Shown piece after piece: positions 8,432 through 16,288 of a DNA stretch of 64,000 nucleotides. Location: NCBI GenBank assembly GCA_028277945.1, contig JANQFH010000056.1, positions 1 to 64,000 on the forward strand, written 5' to 3'. This DNA is from Oligoflexia bacterium (lineage in GTDB: Bacteria > Bdellovibrionota_G > JANQFH01). Under the pieces are notes generated by a model. It did no database searches. It was not told the DNA's origin and saw nothing but the letters and a program-made list of their open reading frames with translations. The number at the start of each line of letters is the position of its first letter. Position 1 is the stretch's first letter. The position numbers and the translations under genes were made by a program.

Positions 8432-9718
8432 ATGAACGGTTTGGGAAATACTCTTGTTATGGGTGGAGGTGCCGCAGGCTTAAGCTTTGCTGCGTTTCTA
8501 AAATCACTTGGAGACTCGAAGGTAGGGCTATGGTTGCGTGATTCACAGAGAGGCAAGAACAAGATCCGAGAAATTAGGGAGAACCACTCAACGGTCCGCT
8601 TACGAACAAAACAAGCTAACTTGAAAGAGTATGAAGGTGGCTGTCGATTCGATCAGATCAGCTCCAATATGTCTGAGTTTAAGAACTATGAAACCGTAGT
8701 GATTTGTCTGCCTGCCTGCGCCTATGTTGACGTAATTCCACTTCTGAGTGGATGGGATGAATTGTCTAAAGTGAAACAGATGATACTAGTGGCGGCTCCT
8801 TTAGGAGCAAATGCACTGGTTAAGAAATCACTTGGTCCGGTCGCTAACGAGATCGATATTCTCTCACTTTCTTCCTTCATCGCTGCCGTAAAATTTGGTG
8901 CCTCGGCTACCGAATTAATCATTAAAGGAAAGAAGCGGCGCATCTACATCTCACGTCCTAAAAACCCTGCTTTGACCTCCTCATTGACTCGTCTATTAGC
9001 TAGCTGGGAAATAGATATCGTCTGGCTAGAACGCGCTATTGAGGTGGAGGCTAGAAATATCAATATCTACGTTCACCCGCCCTTTGTTATCAATCGACGG
9101 GTCCTAGACCGAATTTACCTGCATCAGGAACATCCCGTTTATCTGTATCGCTTCGAACCTGAGGGCCCTCTTTCCCTAACTGCTTTTCGCACTATGCTCA
9201 ATCTCTACAATGAATCAACAGACATTCTTGATCGCTTTGGTGCCAAAACATTCAACCTGCTCGCCTTTCTTAACGATGACAACTACTCCCTTCCAGAATC
9301 TTACCTTAGCCGCCACGATATAGACTCTTTTCCCAAACAGAGTTTCGAAGGACGTCTTGCGTTACTGATGGCTCGCTATGGCGGCCTTTTGGTCGACCCC
9401 TACTCAGAACCGGATGCTAAATCAGGTGAGTATTTCCCCTTTTCCAAAGTCTCCATTCCTGTCGCATACGCCCTAGATGACGGCGAATATCAACTACCGA
9501 GAAGTCCTGTTGAGGAGTATCTGCTTTTGCAGACGTTGATGTTACTGAGCCGTGCATGTTCCACTGACGCCAAGACATTGCATGAACTAGCCGAGCGCGT
9601 AGAACAGTATACAGTCGAATTTGAACAAGCACGAAAGGTAAGACTCACACCTTCCCTCAGCCAAATTAAATCTTTCGCCAGAAATTTAGCCGATGCAACG
9701 ATCGACGCACATCTATAA
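8432..9718 (+). CDS. cntM: Opine metallophore dehydrogenase (CntM type, DUF2338)
   Basis: The 428-residue protein starts with a Rossmann GGGAAGLSFAAFL motif. It carries the conserved blocks of CntM/pseudopaline dehydrogenase that I recall: YETVVICLPACAY, VEARNINIYVHPPF, YRFEPEGPLSLT and LLVDPYSEPD. These NAD(P)H-dependent enzymes condense the CntL product with pyruvate or 2-oxoglutarate. ATG at 8432 is preferred over the TTG at 8420, and the gap to cntL is 8 bases. The synthase-dehydrogenase pair identifies the operon as an opine-type (staphylopine/pseudopaline-like) zinc or nickel metallophore pathway. Which keto acid it uses cannot be read from sequence alone. Confidence 0.88.
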   Translation: MNGLGNTLVMGGGAAGLSFAAFLKSLGDSKVGLWLRDSQRGKNKIREIRENHSTVRLRTKQANLKEYEGGCRFDQISSNMSEFKNYETVVICLPACAYVDVIPLLSGWDELSKVKQMILVAAPLGANALVKKSLGPVANEIDILSLSSFIAAVKFGASATELIIKGKKRRIYISRPKNPALTSSLTRLLASWEIDIVWLERAIEVEARNINIYVHPPFVINRRVLDRIYLHQEHPVYLYRFEPEGPLSLTAFRTMLNLYNESTDILDRFGAKTFNLLAFLNDDNYSLPESYLSRHDIDSFPKQSFEGRLALLMARYGGLLVDPYSEPDAKSGEYFPFSKVSIPVAYALDDGEYQLPRSPVEEYLLLQTLMLLSRACSTDAKTLHELAERVEQYTVEFEQARKVRLTPSLSQIKSFARNLADATIDAHL

Positions 9719-10559
9719 AAACGGAATTTTCTTAGCCGTATTGGCCTCGCTGTTATTCAGCTTGATGAATCTATCCGTGAAGATGGTGGCTGATGACATT
9801 CCGGTATCCGAAATCGTATTCTTTCGCTCACTTTTTGGCCTGGTTGCTGTTCTGTTGATTATAAAGCGGCGCAGGACCTCACTGCGTGGAAAGAGACCCT
9901 GGTTACTTGTACTGCGTGGGCTCCTGGGAGCAACGGCCATTTGGGGAGGCTTTTTAACAATATCCAAGATCAAACTGGGAGATGCCGCAATCCTTGCCAA
10001 CACCAGCCCCCTATTTGTTGTTTTATTTGCAGCCTACTTTCTTGGTGAACGACTATCGCGGAAAAACCTTTTGCTCTTAGCAGCAGCTCTGGTGGGTGCA
10101 CTACTCGTGATCAAGCCCGCTGCAATGACAACCTATACGTTATATACCTGGGTAGGGCTGGGTACCGCCGTCGTGTCAGCAGGGGCGTCCGTTTCCATAC
10201 GCGCGTTAACCAAAGACACGTCGACTCACCTCATTATCTTTTATTTTATGGGTATTACCTGCTTGGCCACCCTTCCACCAACGGTTGCACAGTTTGTTTG
10301 GCCGACTCCAGTCGATTGGCTTTGGTTGCTACTTGTCGGACTAAGCTCGTTGATCGCCCAGTTCGTATTAACGCAAGCCTATCGATACGCTCCGGCCGGA
10401 AATGTGTCGACAGCGCGGCTAAGTAGCGTGGTGTGGAATATTTTTTGGGGCGTTTTGATCTGGCATGAATTTTTGGATCTTTTCTCGTTGTTGGGTGGAG
10501 GTTTGATCATCGCTAGTTGCCACTTGCTCTACCGCCAAAACAACGGCAAACAATTATAG
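9693..10559 (+). CDS. EamA/DMT-family exporter (CntI-like)
   Basis: A 288-residue protein with ten predicted membrane helices and the two EamA repeats (for example SEIVFFRSLFGLVAVLL and the second half from YTWVGLGTAVV). It overlaps cntM by 26 bases. In Pseudomonas the analogous position is filled by CntI, an EamA permease that exports pseudopaline, so export of the finished metallophore across the inner membrane is the most likely role. It is the last gene of the operon. Confidence 0.85.
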   Translation: MQRSTHIYKNGIFLAVLASLLFSLMNLSVKMVADDIPVSEIVFFRSLFGLVAVLLIIKRRRTSLRGKRPWLLVLRGLLGATAIWGGFLTISKIKLGDAAILANTSPLFVVLFAAYFLGERLSRKNLLLLAAALVGALLVIKPAAMTTYTLYTWVGLGTAVVSAGASVSIRALTKDTSTHLIIFYFMGITCLATLPPTVAQFVWPTPVDWLWLLLVGLSSLIAQFVLTQAYRYAPAGNVSTARLSSVVWNIFWGVLIWHEFLDLFSLLGGGLIIASCHLLYRQNNGKQL

Positions 10560-10595
10560 TGACGAGAGACTAATCATTCCGATTTATACCAATGT

Positions 10596-11630
10596 CTAAA
10601 CCAGTGATGAGAGTAGTTCGGTAGCTGGACAAACACGAATGTCCTCATCTGACACGTAATCCTTCTTACCTTTACAGCTGATCTGCCAGGCGTCACACTT
10701 TGGAAATCTCGCCTTCAAATAACGCAAACCTTTGCCTAGCGGATCATCGGACCATTTACACTCAACAAACTGAATTGGTTTCTTGTCCTCAAGGATAACA
10801 AAGTCAACCTCACGCAAGTCAACATCTCTAAAATAGCGCAATTCTAAATCTCGACCTTTGGTATCCTGCTCATAGTGCACCCACTTTAGTAGATGGCAAG
10901 CAACAAGATTCTCAAAGCGCTTTGGCATATCTTTGACCAACGTCCAATCAAAGTGGTAGTGTTTCTGTTCTTTTTTCACGGCCCGAATCTTCGGTGAGCC
11001 AAAGGGCGAAATGCGAAAGACGGCGTACAAACGTTCAAAGATATCCAGCCACTTTGCAACGGTTTTATGGCTCACCTCTAGATCCTCTCGCAAAGCATTA
11101 ATAGAAAGCGGTGCGCCAACCAGTTCCGGTAGACGCAACATCAATAGTTCTAGCTGGCCAAGGTCACGCACTTGCTCGACACCAGCCAAATCCTCGCGGA
11201 TGAGCCGGGTACGATACTCTCTTGTCCACCGTTTGCTTTCGACTTCCGAGGCATTTAAGAAGGGTTCCGGGAACCCGCCTAGTTTCAACAAATCCATGAG
11301 ATCTTTATTTGACTTCAGCTTGAGTTCAGCCACTGATAGCGGATGCAAACGAAGATAGTGGTATCGCCCCTGTAAGGAATCCCCGCCAAAGCGGTAGTAA
11401 TCCAGTCTGGCACTTCCGGTGACCAGAATCTTTCGCTGCTTATGGTGTTGATCGTAGAGCCCCTTGAGCAGGTTGCGCCAACGCCGGTTTTTATGGATTT
11501 CATCGAAAACCCACAGATCGACGCTCGGGAGCTCTCGTTTAAGAATGCGTTCCCGATGCTCGGGGATATCCCAGTTCAGGTAGCCCTTGTCCAGCTTCCC
11601 AAGAATCGGTTTGGCCAGCGGGGTTAGATC
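10596..11630 (-). pseudogene. AAA ATPase/DUF4143, truncated second copy without P-loop
   Basis: The frame is open from 11630 to the stop at 10596 and matches the intact copy at 1681-2793 from the residues just after its Walker A motif (LAKPILGK..GYLNWDIPEHRE) to the end. An in-frame TAA (complement of 11631-11633) lies upstream and the roughly 30 N-terminal residues including GKTT are gone, so ATP binding should be lost. An internal ATG at 11348 would give 250 residues. The breakpoint coincides with an imperfect hairpin (GGGGTTAGATC at 11620, GATCTGGCCCC ending at 11645), suggesting an insertion or deletion end. Confidence 0.82.
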
Positions 11631-11762
11631 TTAGGATCTGGCCCCTTGTTTTACTACCCCGAAGGTTGTCTCTTTTTCATTTATTAAGTAAATAATATTA
11701 TATAGTTATGTTGGAAATTGGCGTCTGATGGGTGGCGTATGTTAGAAATCTAATCGCTTGAA

Positions 11763-11817
11763 ATCGATAATAACTTGTATTCTTATTATCGATTCATTAT
11801 TATTTCGATAATAATGA
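11763..11817. promoter_or_regulatory. Two tandem inverted repeats upstream of the Fic gene
   Basis: ATCGATAATAA (11763-11773) and TTATTATCGAT (11783-11793) form a perfect 11-bp inverted repeat. One base later TCATTATTAT (11794-11803) and ATAATAATGA (11808-11817) form a 10-bp hairpin with a TTCG loop. The unit CGATAATAA occurs three times (two direct, one inverted). The block ends 33 bases before the Fic start and looks like an operator. The rest of the gap 11646-11850 is AT-rich and otherwise featureless. Confidence 0.55.
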
Positions 11818-11850
11818 TCTGGCTTATTTCCCCCTTTTACAAGGCTTAAA

Positions 11851-12987
11851 GTGATACACGGAAAAAACATAAAGTGTGCTGAAGGCTATACTGCTTTCGT
11901 TCCAAGTTCTCTGCCCCCGCCACTTGAATGGAACAAAACGACGCTCAAAGGCTTATCCGACGCTGACCGCAATATTGGCAGACTTGCTCAAGTCGGGAGC
12001 CAATTACCCAATCCTCATCTGCTCATTCGAACGTTTGTCCGCCAGGAAGCCGTGCTTTCAAGCCGTATTGAAGGAACGCAGACTTCCTTTTCTGAACTGA
12101 TGTCTAACGAGGCAGGAGCATCAACGGAACAGGATAAACAAGACCTGAAAGAAGTTGAAAACTACATTGTTGCCCTTGAATACGGCATGGAGCGCGTTCA
12201 GTCGCTTCCCATTTCAAGCCGATTAATACGAGAGTTGCATGAAAAACTTATGCAGGGTGTGAGAGGAGATTTCGCAACACCGGGTGAATTTAGAAAGTCG
12301 CAAAACTGGATTGGCGTCGCAGGTTGTACGTTACAAAATGCGACCTACGTTCCACCACCACCAAATCTTGTAATAGAATGCATGGGAGCTTTAGAAACTT
12401 TCTTTCACGAATCTGACCTACCGCCTCTTCTCACTGTCGGTTTAGCACACCAACAGTTTGAAGCCATTCACCCATTCTTAGACGGTAATGGCCGTGTGGG
12501 GCGACTGCTCATTATTCTTTATTTGATTGAGAAGGAAATACTTCCATCACCTATTCTCTATTTAAGTGCTTTTTTTGAAGCAACCAGACAAGAATACTAC
12601 GACCGGCTTCTTGCGGTAACTAAGTCGGGTAAATGGAACGAGTGGTTGCAATACTTTCTAAATGGTGTTGCAAGACTTTCTGATGACGCCATGAAACGGA
12701 TTCACCGCCTATTGAATTTGAACCAACAGTGGAAGGACCAATTTCCAAACCAATCGGATGCCAACGCTATTCAACTTATTGACCAATTGCTTGCAAATCC
12801 TTTTGTGACGGCTAAATCATTCTCCAAGAAAACAGGGGTTGCGTTCACCACCGCGCAAAGGGCCATTGACAAACTTGTTGATGAAAAGATTCTTACACAG
12901 ACGACCGACGCTAAACGTAATAAGCTTTACTGCGCCAAAGAGATATTAGCGATTGTTGACGAGAAATTTCTTCTAACAAAATTCTAA
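11851..12987 (+). CDS. Fic/DOC family protein (AMPylase-type) with C-terminal winged helix
   Basis: The catalytic Fic motif HPFLDGNGRVGR is intact. The N-terminal part has the inhibitory-helix motif SSRIEGTQTS, which in class II/III Fic proteins holds the enzyme in an autoinhibited state. A C-terminal winged-helix region (FSKKTGVAFTTAQRAIDKL) suggests that it also binds DNA, perhaps the tandem inverted repeats just upstream. Translation starts at a GTG (11851). Such solitary Fic proteins transfer AMP to proteins; the target is unknown. It stands alone between two mobile remnants, so horizontal acquisition is likely. Confidence 0.9.
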   Translation: MIHGKNIKCAEGYTAFVPSSLPPPLEWNKTTLKGLSDADRNIGRLAQVGSQLPNPHLLIRTFVRQEAVLSSRIEGTQTSFSELMSNEAGASTEQDKQDLKEVENYIVALEYGMERVQSLPISSRLIRELHEKLMQGVRGDFATPGEFRKSQNWIGVAGCTLQNATYVPPPPNLVIECMGALETFFHESDLPPLLTVGLAHQQFEAIHPFLDGNGRVGRLLIILYLIEKEILPSPILYLSAFFEATRQEYYDRLLAVTKSGKWNEWLQYFLNGVARLSDDAMKRIHRLLNLNQQWKDQFPNQSDANAIQLIDQLLANPFVTAKSFSKKTGVAFTTAQRAIDKLVDEKILTQTTDAKRNKLYCAKEILAIVDEKFLLTKF

Positions 12988-13001
12988 CATCGGGTTTCCC
13001 A

Positions 13002-13023
13002 GTACCCGCTTCCTTTTGATACT
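13002..13023 (+). repeat. Left 22-bp inverted repeat of the RAYT element
   Basis: Perfect inverse match to 13702-13723. Confidence 0.75.
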
Positions 13024-13052
13024 TTGGCATAGACGTTGCTTTTTAGTCCAAT

Positions 13053-13703
13053 ATGCCACGACGAGCTCTAATCCGTACTGCTGAATTTCCGTATCATATT
13101 ACAGCTCGATCTAACAACCGAGAGTGGTTCTACTTGCCCACCGACAAATGCTGGCAAGTCTTTGACCAAAAATTAGCCATCGTTTCAGATCGTTATGAGG
13201 CAAGAGTCATCACCTTTCTCCTGATGTCCAATCACTTTCACCTTCTAATGAAAACTCCTAGGGCCAACATTGACGCAATTATGAATTATCTAATGAGGGA
13301 GGTAAGCCGAACCATTGGGACGAAAACCGGTCGCATCAACCACATCTTTGGGGGTCGTTACAAGTGGTGTGTCATTCGTTCTGAGCCCTATCTTGCCCAT
13401 GCCTACAAATATGTCTGCCGCAATCCGGTCGAAGCCGGGATCGTCAAACGGGTTGAGCAATACCGTTACTCAACCTTAAACGTCCAAATGGGAAGATCTA
13501 TGGCTTCATTCCCAATTCATGATGTCGGAGAGTTCTCTTGCTACATTCCTATTACCCTGAGTGAAAAGCTCAACTGGCTAAACAGTCCCTATAGCTCTGG
13601 ACAGCGGGACCGAATCAGACGTGGCCTTCGTCGCACTACCTTTACGCTCAGCACACGCCGAAACGATCAAAAACATTCCTTGCCACCACCCACGCCCTCC
13701 TAG
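13053..13703 (+). CDS. REP-associated tyrosine transposase (Y1_Tnp, IS200-like)
   Basis: A 216-residue HUH nuclease: the metal-binding HxH is in LLMSNHFHLLMKTP and the likely nucleophile Tyr lies in the helix AYKYVCRNPVEAG. The N-terminus (PRRALIRTAEFPYHITARSNNRE) is typical of the RAYT group. It is enclosed by 22-bp inverted repeats and should act on them. Frame and motifs are intact, so it may be active. Confidence 0.88.
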   Translation: MPRRALIRTAEFPYHITARSNNREWFYLPTDKCWQVFDQKLAIVSDRYEARVITFLLMSNHFHLLMKTPRANIDAIMNYLMREVSRTIGTKTGRINHIFGGRYKWCVIRSEPYLAHAYKYVCRNPVEAGIVKRVEQYRYSTLNVQMGRSMASFPIHDVGEFSCYIPITLSEKLNWLNSPYSSGQRDRIRRGLRRTTFTLSTRRNDQKHSLPPPTPS

Positions 13704-13723
13704 TATCAAAAGGAAGCGGGTAC
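13702..13723 (-). repeat. Right 22-bp inverted repeat of the RAYT element
   Basis: Perfect inverse match to 13002-13023. It supplies the last codons (KVPASF and stop) of the truncated fasciclin gene. Confidence 0.75.
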
Positions 13724-13942
13724 CTTATTCACTGTAAATGGACCTTTACCTTTCAAGGTGCTCACCAGGTCCGCTGCCTTAATTGCCGTGACCAGGGTAT
13801 TGAAAGACCCAGCGCTTACAGCCGTATCTACAATATCCTTCTTAGCCATTCTTTTTGATGACTTGTAGGAGCCAGCGTACGCTGCTACGGATACTACCAT
13901 TGCCATGATGGTTAGGGTTGTGGTTAGTGTTTTGGGGTTCAT
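13706..13942 (-). pseudogene. Fasciclin-domain protein truncated by the RAYT element
   Basis: A signal peptide ([18 protein letters not shown]) is followed by the first third of a fasciclin domain ([20 protein letters not shown], then LKGKGPFTV). The next expected residues (FAPTDEAF) are replaced by NKVPASF and a stop, encoded by the element's inverted repeat from 13723 on. No rest of the gene is found left of the element. A good ribosome binding site (AGGAGAGACGAAA) and its place 31 bases after the SDR gene show that it was the last gene of that operon. Intact homologues are secreted adhesion-type proteins. Confidence 0.8.
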
Positions 13943-13973
13943 TTTCGTCTCTCCTATTGATAGGGGGTTATTG

Positions 13974-15467
13974 TTAAGCAGGGCAAGCTCCTATCGTTTC
14001 TTGTCCTGCTTTTTTCATGATTCCTTGGAGCATGCCGCAGAATATTATGCGGTGGATTGGGTAAAGCCCGTACCAGTAGAGCAACCCTAAAATACCGCGT
14101 GGATCAAAAATTGCCGTCTGGGTAAGGATGGTTGCCTCACCCTTACGCTCGACAGCGAATTCGAGCCAAGCACGTCCAGGAAGCTTCATTTCAGCGGCCA
14201 GTAGCAAGTGCTTATTGTTTTCAAACGCCTCTACCCGCCACCAATCGAGGGTATCACCGACGTGCAGGTCATGAGCATCACGCCTACCTCGGCGCAATCC
14301 CACACCGCCAAAAATTAGATCGATAAGACCACGCAACCTCCATATCCAATTGGCATAATACCAACCGCGTTTCCCACCGATTAACCTGATGGGTCCAAAG
14401 ACATCGTTGATGGGAAGGCCCGATTGTATTTGCCGACAGTCTATTATTCTCCGGCCAAATCGAAGGCTATCCACCTTGGAGCTGTTGCCAGAGGATGAAA
14501 CCGCGTCGGACCATTTTGTTTCGACGATCTCTTTGTCTTCGGCATGAATCGCCTCAGCAATGGCTTCTTTGAGCGTCATCGGCTGAATGTTAAACAGATG
14601 TCGTGCCGCCTCATCTTTGACTATGGTCGGATGACGGATACTCTCGATGAGATGTCGTCCGATTCGCGCATAGATTGGAGTTACAAGTCCTAGCCAAAGA
14701 CTTGAGAGATACGGCGTAATTACCGGAACGGGAAGCATGATTCTGCGAAGGCCTCTTTGGCGAGCATACTCTTTCATGATATCTAGGTACGAGACTTGGT
14801 CAGAGCCGCCTATTTCATAAGTTGCGCTCTTGTCCACATCGTGGTCAAGCGCTTGAACCAAATAGCTGAGAACATTTCTAATGGAAATTGGCTGAGCCTT
14901 GGTTGATACCCATTTTGGAGTGATCATAATAGGCAGCTTTTCAACAAGAGAACGCACCAACTCAAAAGAGATACTTCCGCTGCCGATGATGATCGATGCA
15001 CGGAACTCTAAAACAACGGCCCCACTCCTCTCACGAAGGATATCGCCCACTTCTTTTCGGGTTGATAAATGGTCTGAGAGCGAGATTTGGTCATCGAGGA
15101 TACCGCCGAGATAAACGATACGCTCTACTCCAGCCTCTCTAGCCGCCTCGGCAAACCTCTGCGCACATGTTCTTTCGTTTTCTACAAAGTTCCGGCTTCC
15201 ACTCATGCTGTGCACGAGATAGTAAGCACATTTAATGTCATGAAAGGCCGTAGCCACTGAATCTGAACAAATCAGATCACCTTGAACCAAATCGACTCGA
15301 TTGCCATACCGCGAACGAATACTCTCTGGCCTACGAACCAAACAGCGAACGCGGTGACCCTTGGAAACTAGACACTTGAGCAGACGGCCCCCAACGTAGC
15401 CAGTAGCACCTGTTAGTAGTATGGATGGTGCTTCCGTCTTAGGAAATTGTTTCGTTGATTGGCTCAT
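13974..15467 (-). CDS. NAD(P)-dependent SDR epimerase fused to DUF2867 domain
   Basis: The 497-residue protein has an N-terminal extended SDR domain with the nucleotide motif [14 protein letters not shown] and a complex-I-NDUFA9-like layout. It is followed by a DUF2867 domain from about residue 340 ([20 protein letters not shown] and [10 protein letters not shown]). The substrate is unknown. Homologues of this fusion occur in light-inducible LitR/CarH regulons with photolyase genes, and the same grouping is seen here. Its ATG overlaps the stop of the 47-residue ORF upstream (ATGA), so it is translationally coupled. Confidence 0.85.
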   Translation of the reverse strand: MSQSTKQFPKTEAPSILLTGATGYVGGRLLKCLVSKGHRVRCLVRRPESIRSRYGNRVDLVQGDLICSDSVATAFHDIKCAYYLVHSMSGSRNFVENERTCAQRFAEAAREAGVERIVYLGGILDDQISLSDHLSTRKEVGDILRERSGAVVLEFRASIIIGSGSISFELVRSLVEKLPIMITPKWVSTKAQPISIRNVLSYLVQALDHDVDKSATYEIGGSDQVSYLDIMKEYARQRGLRRIMLPVPVITPYLSSLWLGLVTPIYARIGRHLIESIRHPTIVKDEAARHLFNIQPMTLKEAIAEAIHAEDKEIVETKWSDAVSSSGNSSKVDSLRFGRRIIDCRQIQSGLPINDVFGPIRLIGGKRGWYYANWIWRLRGLIDLIFGGVGLRRGRRDAHDLHVGDTLDWWRVEAFENNKHLLLAAEMKLPGRAWLEFAVERKGEATILTQTAIFDPRGILGLLYWYGLYPIHRIIFCGMLQGIMKKAGQETIGACPA

Positions 15468-15607
15468 GCGCTTTTGGCCTTGTCATTTTGTTTATGCTCT
15501 TCGTATTTCTTGTTCATACGATGGAACTCAAACACGGTAATTCCCAAGCCGCCGAAAAGGAGAGTGCTGACAAACAAACCAACCATGAAGATCTGTGAAT
15601 CGTTCAC
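15464..15607 (-). CDS. 47-residue single-pass membrane protein
   Basis: This short frame starts at a GTG that overlaps the previous stop (GTGA) and ends overlapping the next start (ATGA). It encodes VNDSQIFMVGLFVSTLLFGG followed by LGITVFEFHR and a charged tail [17 protein letters not shown], i.e. one membrane helix with a basic cytoplasmic end. The two 4-base overlaps argue that it is a real gene. No family is recognised. Confidence 0.65.
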   Translation of the reverse strand: MNDSQIFMVGLFVSTLLFGGLGITVFEFHRMNKKYEEHKQNDKAKSA

Positions 15608-15792
15608 GACTTTTTCCCTTGGCTTGCAATTTTAAAATAGTTTCCGACGCTAAGAATCGAAGGAACCCAAAGCCCGACAAATAGCCCGGCTTCTTTGTTT
15701 GGGTCACCGATAACGCCGAACCAGAGCATGACCGAGAAGCAAAACGAAATAAACGCTGCAGCGAAAATGAGTAGATCCTGAGTTTTGAACAT
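15604..15792 (-). CDS. Small membrane protein (62 residues), two helices
   Basis: The start at 15792 (MFKTQDLLIF) follows a GAGG ribosome binding site. Two hydrophobic helices are visible (IFAAAFISFCFSVMLWFGVI and LFVGLWVPSILSVGNYF). Its stop overlaps the following 47-residue ORF. It belongs to the divergent operon of the light-response cluster. Function unknown. Confidence 0.7.
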   Translation of the reverse strand: MFKTQDLLIFAAAFISFCFSVMLWFGVIGDPNKEAGLFVGLWVPSILSVGNYFKIASQGKKS

Positions 15793-15822
15793 GGCTATCA
15801 ACCTCTTCGTTATTGATGAGAC

Positions 15823-15858
15823 GTAGGGGGTGCACTTGCGTTGTTGCGCACCCCCTAC
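15823..15858 (-). terminator. Strong stem-loop between DUF378 gene and next small gene
   Basis: GTAGGGGGTGC (15823-15833) and GCACCCCCTAC (15848-15858) form a perfect 11-bp GC-rich stem with a 14-nt loop. No T tract follows on either strand. Within an operon, it more likely limits read-through or protects an mRNA 3' end than ends transcription fully. Confidence 0.5.
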
Positions 15859-15869
15859 CCTTTCTGTCT

Positions 15870-16079
15870 TCAGGCTGTCTGCCAGCGCCGTTGAATAGCC
15901 TTCCACTGCATGGCCTGGAACAGTCCTGCTATCCCGACCAACGCATAGACGAGTCGGCTCAAAACAGCGCCGTCGCCAAAGATACCGGCAACCAGATCAA
16001 AGCTGGCAAAGCCAACGAGACCCCAGTTGAGTGCGCCAACAACCACCAGTATTGCTGCTAGAACATCTAAGGTTTTCAT
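15870..16079 (-). CDS. DUF378 membrane protein
   Basis: A 69-residue protein with two membrane helices and the DUF378 hallmark VVVGALNWGLVGF followed by DLVAGIFGDG and a second helix. An AAAGGAG site precedes the ATG. It is the first gene of the operon diverging from the MerR-type regulator and probably under its control. Family function is unknown, and it is small and integral to the inner membrane. Confidence 0.85.
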   Translation of the reverse strand: MKTLDVLAAILVVVGALNWGLVGFASFDLVAGIFGDGAVLSRLVYALVGIAGLFQAMQWKAIQRRWQTA

Positions 16080-16095
16080 GGTTTGACTCCTTTCT

Positions 16096-16272
16096 TAAAT
16101 TCGTTCAAATCGTTTATTCTCAGTATGCATGAAGGCACTGCGGTTGTCAACAACATTTTTGAGTATGGTGGTTGTTTTTCATATATATATTTGTTTTAAT
16201 TATATTAATTCTATCATCGGTCGATGATGATGATAGGCTGGAGATTTCTCCTGTTGTATAAATTCGTTCAAA
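16096..16272. promoter_or_regulatory. Shared intergenic operator region with duplicated 14-mer TAAATTCGTTCAAA
   Basis: The same 14-mer occurs at 16096-16109, 17 bases before the DUF378 start, and at 16259-16272, 16 bases before the MerR start. The positions next to both divergent genes suggest a shared operator or promoter element, most simply for the MerR-type regulator itself. Between the copies is an AT-rich stretch (TATATATATTTG). Confidence 0.55.
16213..16228. repeat. 16-bp palindrome ATCATCGGTCGATGAT in the light-cluster intergenic region
   Basis: Two 7-base arms with a 2-base centre lie midway between the divergent genes. A smaller palindrome, GTTGT-CA-ACAAC, lies upstream near 16145. 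Both may be regulator sites. Confidence 0.4.
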
Positions 16273-16288
16273 ATGTTATGTTGTGATC

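Larger units (their letters stand above)
13002..13723 (+). mobile_element. RAYT/IS200-like element bounded by 22-bp inverted repeats
   Basis: A 22-bp sequence GTACCCGCTTCCTTTTGATACT at 13002-13023 recurs perfectly inverted at 13702-13723. It encloses a single Y1 transposase gene. No target-site duplication is visible at the two borders, which suits HUH elements. The right border cuts a fasciclin gene. A small stem-loop (CGGGT at 12991, ACCCG ending 13008) overlaps the left end. Confidence 0.75.

Noticed and set aside
12991-13008. CGGGT/ACCCG hairpin as an additional REP sequence
   Set aside because: It is only 5 bp and is not matched at the right end of the element.
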